A DNA stretch of 7,857 bases from assembly GCA_020722405.1 (NCBI GenBank), contig DYKW01000081.1:1-7857 (forward strand). Reading direction: 5' to 3'. The stretch's first letter is position 1, and each line of letters opens with the position of its first letter. Below are positions 5,910 through 7,857 of this stretch, one piece after another. The notes below the pieces were generated by a model. It saw nothing but the letters and a program-made list of their open reading frames with translations, made no database searches and was not told the DNA's origin. The translations under genes and the position numbers were made by a program. The stretch comes from Anaerolinea thermophila. GTDB taxonomy: Bacteria > Chloroflexota > Anaerolineae > Anaerolineales > DRKV01.

Positions 5910-6577
5910 TAGAACGAGAAAGTTAAACCGTTCAAGTTAACCAGGTAAAGCACCACAAGCATGTAGGCAATTCCTGCCAGTGAGCCGGCAATCGTCTGGG
6001 CAAGATCGTGGCGATGTCTGTGCATGCGTGCCCAGACGACGAGGGGGATCAGCAGTAATATCGGTGTAGCAGGTCGCCCAAACAATGCCAATACAAAAAC
6101 AGCAAAGCCCGCTGCAGCAGTGCTGTGTCCGCTAATTTTCCAGCGGAGTGTCACTCCAAGTAAGAACGCCACTTGAATTACACCGGCACCCGCAAAAATG
6201 GATAAGGTCAAAGGAGCTTTTGCCCACCACATTACCAGCCAGCCCACCGATGACAATATCAGCGTCAATAACATCGGGCGAATTCTTTCTGAACGCTCCT
6301 TGATGTGAAAATCGGCGATTTCCCCGCGTTGTACTTTCCATACAATGTAGATCACGGGCAGCAATATTGCCAGCGCCGTATAAAATGCGGCCCACAACCA
6401 GGCTGACGATGAGCCAATGGACGCTGCCGCAAGTGCAATGCCAATTGCAACGAGCAGGGGCGGGCTAGATAAGCGCGAGACCCAAGCCGCAATTTGCTTA
6501 TCCCAGGTGGGGGTTAGCAGCACTGAGGAACTCTCAATTACGGGCACAAAATTTTGTTCGATTTGTTTAATTTCCAT
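5909..6577 (-). CDS. PAP2-family membrane phosphatase
   Basis: Multi-pass membrane protein (222 aa) of the type 2 phosphatidic acid phosphatase superfamily, which removes phosphate from lipid phosphates. All three motifs are visible: motif 1 K93-x6-R100-P101 (KERSERIRP), motif 2 S149-G150-H151 (KISGHS), and motif 3 R184-x5-H190 (ARMHRHRHDLAQ). The usual Asp after motif 3 is Gln (Q194), the form I know from dolichyl-diphosphatase-like members. Hydrophobic segments lie at about 41-60, 63-80, 102-120, 123-142, 153-168, 170-183 and 195-213. The start has a good ribosome site, AAAGGA on the minus strand (6584-6589), with six bases of spacing. It is first in a two-gene operon with the glycosyltransferase. 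Possible substrates are phosphatidic acid, giving diacylglycerol for that enzyme, or polyprenyl (di)phosphate; the sequence does not decide. Confidence 0.85.
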   Translation of the reverse strand: MEIKQIEQNFVPVIESSSVLLTPTWDKQIAAWVSRLSSPPLLVAIGIALAAASIGSSSAWLWAAFYTALAILLPVIYIVWKVQRGEIADFHIKERSERIRPMLLTLILSSVGWLVMWWAKAPLTLSIFAGAGVIQVAFLLGVTLRWKISGHSTAAAGFAVFVLALFGRPATPILLLIPLVVWARMHRHRHDLAQTIAGSLAGIAYMLVVLYLVNLNGLTFSF

Positions 6578-6615
6578 GAGTTGTCCTTTGCCTAATGCAG
6601 AGGTTGCTTTTGCTA

Positions 6616-6643
6616 ATTATCGTAGCAGTTGTTGATTAACAAC
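6616..6643 (-). promoter_or_regulatory. possible promoter and operator of the PAP2-GT operon
   Basis: On the minus strand GATAAT (6616-6621) is a 5/6 match to a -10 box. TTGTTA (6637-6642), 15 bases upstream, is a poor -35. The -35 region lies within a perfect 6-bp palindrome, GTTGTT-GATT-AACAAC (6628-6643). A palindrome over the -35 would suit a repressor operator. The spacing is short and no binding protein is known, so this remains a candidate. Confidence 0.3.
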
Positions 6644-6735
6644 AGAAGAAGAGTTCGTTAATGGCACGCTATGATTTTGTTATAGGGCAGTTAACGCCAG
6701 GGTTGGAGCATTGACTGAAGATTTGCAGATTATTC

Positions 6736-6749
6736 GTAACTGCCTATCC
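6736..6749. repeat. left terminal inverted repeat of the IS66 element
   Basis: GTAACTGCCTATCC matches the reverse complement of 7745-7758 at 12 of 14 bases, the mismatches being at positions 7 and 12. It lies 30 bases before the first plausible transposase start codon. Confidence 0.8.
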
Positions 6750-6779
6750 ATTTTTCAGGAGATGTGCTAAACTGTCGCC

Positions 6780-7750
6780 GTGGTCACGAAACTGCCGGAA
6801 ATGGATGCCCTGCTTAAACGGCTGGCTTCTCTGGAAGCCGAAGTCACCCGTCTTCGGGCGGATATTACGCACTTGCAAGCCGAAAATGTTCGCTTGCAGG
6901 CCAAAAATACTCGCTTGCAAGCCGAGAATGCCGAGCGGCGGCGCTTGGAACTGAACAGCGGGAACAGCCATAAGCCGCCGAGCAGTGATGGATATCGGAA
7001 GAAGCGGGTGCAGCCGGTGTTGCCCAAGGGAGAAAAACGAGCGTCGGGCGGGCAGCCGGAGCACAAAGGCAAGACCATGCGCCAGATCGGGAAACCTGAC
7101 CGGGTGCGCCCCTCATCTGTTTGTGCATCCGAAGCGTGGCGAAAAGGCATTGTGCAGCGAGTCTTCGATCTTGCCGGGGTTCAGCGGGTGGGCGATTCAC
7201 GACCACATGGCGGCGTATTACAAATTTACGCAGGCAAAACACGGCGCTTGCAATGCGCACATTCTGCGGGAATTGCAAGGGCTGGTGGAAAACGGTTCGG
7301 TGTGGGCGGGTGAAATGCGTGCCTTCTTGCTGGAACGCTATGGTAAGGTGCTCCCGTTGCCGGGGGAGGCGGCGACCCAAGCGCGCCAACGCTATCGCCA
7401 GATTCTGAGCCGGGCGGAACTGGAAGAACCACCACCCGAACTCAAGGTCGGCCGAGGTCGCCCCAAAAGCACGCCGGGGTGGAATCTGTTGCGCCGTCTG
7501 ACGGAGCACGAGGATGCGATTCTGGCCTTTGCGCCGGTGGAGGGCGTGTCGTTCACCAACAACCAGGCCGAACGAGACCTGCGCCCGGCCAAAGTCAAGC
7601 AGAAAGTGAGCGGTTGCTTCCGCACCAACCGGAGCGCAAGAGTATATGCCCGCTTGCAAGCGGTGATTTCCACCTGCCGCAAGCAGGAGCGGAATGTCTT
7701 TGTGACGCTGCGTTGCCCATCAGCCAGTCCTCCTACTCGCGAGAGGGTAG
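6780..7750 (+). pseudogene. IS66-family transposase (TnpC), disrupted
   Basis: The N-terminal part (from GTG 6780, or ATG 6801) has a leucine-rich coiled coil followed by NSGNSHKPPSSDGYRKK and GQPEHKGKTMRQIGKPDRV, hallmarks of IS66 transposases. Near 7101-7113 the reading frame jumps by +1 and continues with HLFVHPKRGEKAL. The zinc-binding segment and the region with the first catalytic Asp (usually in a DETG motif) are missing, an estimated 150-190 residues. The second Asp (IHDHMAAYY) and the catalytic Glu (NNQAERDLRP) remain. A second frameshift at about 7711-7715 moves the tail: in the new frame it reads AHQPVLLLARG and stops at TAG 7748-7750, close to the usual C-terminus and inside the right repeat. 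It cannot make an active enzyme. Confidence 0.9.
6870..6932 (+). repeat. three 21-bp tandem repeats in the transposase coiled coil
   Basis: Units 6870-6890, 6891-6911 and 6912-6932 are near-identical (core CTTGCAAGCCGAAAAT) and encode the heptads HLQAENV, RLQAKNT and RLQAENA. A weaker fourth unit may precede them (6849-6869). The 21-base period equals one coiled-coil heptad, so copy-number change would lengthen or shorten the coil without shifting frame. Confidence 0.85.
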
Positions 7751-7758
7751 GTAGTTAC
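7745..7758. repeat. right terminal inverted repeat of the IS66 element
   Basis: GGGTAGGTAGTTAC is the complement partner of the left repeat at 6736-6749. The likely ancestral stop codon of the transposase (TAG, 7748-7750) falls inside it. Confidence 0.8.
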
Positions 7759-7802
7759 AAATAAGCGCATATTTTTTGCGATTTAAACCTTGCGAGCCAG
7801 CC

Positions 7803-7857
7803 ATGACCACTGACCTGACCTTCATCACCAACGAAAACGGAAAAACCCTGAAAGACC
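7803..7857 (+). CDS. start of a possible PLD/SNF2-type helicase (partial)
   Basis: Eighteen codons are visible from ATG 7803 before the window ends: MTTDLTFITNENGKTLKD. The pattern DLTFITNE-x-GK-x-LKD resembles, from memory, the N-terminus of large helicase proteins with a phospholipase D-like domain followed by an SNF2/DEAD helicase core, which are often found near restriction or other defence genes. The call rests on very few residues. The ribosome site is weak; the region before it (7759-7802) is AT-rich and begins directly after the IS66 end, so the element may have brought or displaced the promoter. Confidence 0.4.
   Translation, partial: MTTDLTFITNENGKTLKD

Larger units (their letters stand above)
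6736..7758 (+). mobile_element. decayed IS66-family insertion sequence (1,023 bp)
   Basis: The element is bounded by terminal inverted repeats: left GTAACTGCCTATCC (6736-6749) and right (reverse complement of 7745-7758) GTAACTACCTACCC, 12 of 14 identical. The GTAA start is the usual IS66-family terminus. Inside is a single transposase gene of the tnpC type, broken by deletion and frameshift. No tnpA or tnpB frames are present, as in the single-gene branch of the family. The 8 bases on either side (GATTATTC and AAATAAGC) match at only four positions, so there is no clear 8-bp target duplication. Full-length relatives would be expected to be roughly 1.5 kb, so this copy is a non-autonomous relic, though its ends could still be used by a transposase in trans. 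Confidence 0.85.

Noticed and set aside
6865..7659. Minus-strand frame of 264 codons opposite the transposase
   Set aside because: The opposite strand carries unmistakable IS66 motifs; this is a shadow frame.
6728..7766. 8-bp target duplication around the IS66 element
   Set aside because: The flanking octamers match at only four of eight positions, no better than expected for AT-rich sequence.

Overview
The window looks like a chromosomal piece from a Gram-positive-like or monoderm bacterium, most plausibly a member of the Chloroflexota (Anaerolineae-like). This is inference from gene content: a lipoprotein-type dihaem cytochrome heading a ccmABCD cluster, an SqdX-type glycosyltransferase, and intergenic heptamer repeats of a kind I associate with that phylum. 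No rRNA, tRNA or marker gene is present to settle it.

Region 1 (1-360) has no convincing gene. It holds a composite repeat: a 27-bp imperfect inverted repeat (46-72 / 182-208) enclosing a 7-bp AATGCAG tandem array and a CGACTAC-type array. Region 2 (361-4597, + strand) is one tightly packed operon. It starts with a 638-aa membrane-anchored dihaem cytochrome c with a beta-rich extracellular part, followed by ccmA, ccmB, ccmC and ccmD. The first three junctions are 4-bp overlaps or a 4-nt gap, so translation is probably coupled. CcmAB (ABC transporter), CcmC and CcmD are the haem-handling half of System I cytochrome c maturation. The leading cytochrome would be a natural client or partner. ccmE, ccmF and ccmG/H are absent from the window.

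Region 3 (4598-4769) is a short convergent spacer with a degenerate heptamer repeat and a small hairpin. Region 4 (4770-6577, - strand) is a two-gene operon: a PAP2-type membrane phosphatase, then a GT4 glycosyltransferase of the SqdX/MgtA type, overlapping by one base (TAATG). Together they suggest glycolipid synthesis, with the phosphatase supplying diacylglycerol or recycling a polyprenyl phosphate and the GT adding a sugar.

Region 5 (6736-7758) is a decayed 1,023-bp IS66-family insertion sequence. It has recognisable 14-bp terminal inverted repeats (12/14 matched) but a transposase with a large internal deletion, including the first catalytic Asp, and a second frameshift near its C-terminus. 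Immediately after it, a new + strand gene begins at 7803 and runs off the window. Its 18 visible residues resemble the N-terminus of PLD/SNF2-type helicase proteins.

I found no wholly new system. The most unusual items are the dihaem cytochrome built into the ccm operon, the composite repeat at the left end, and the PAP2-glycosyltransferase pair.
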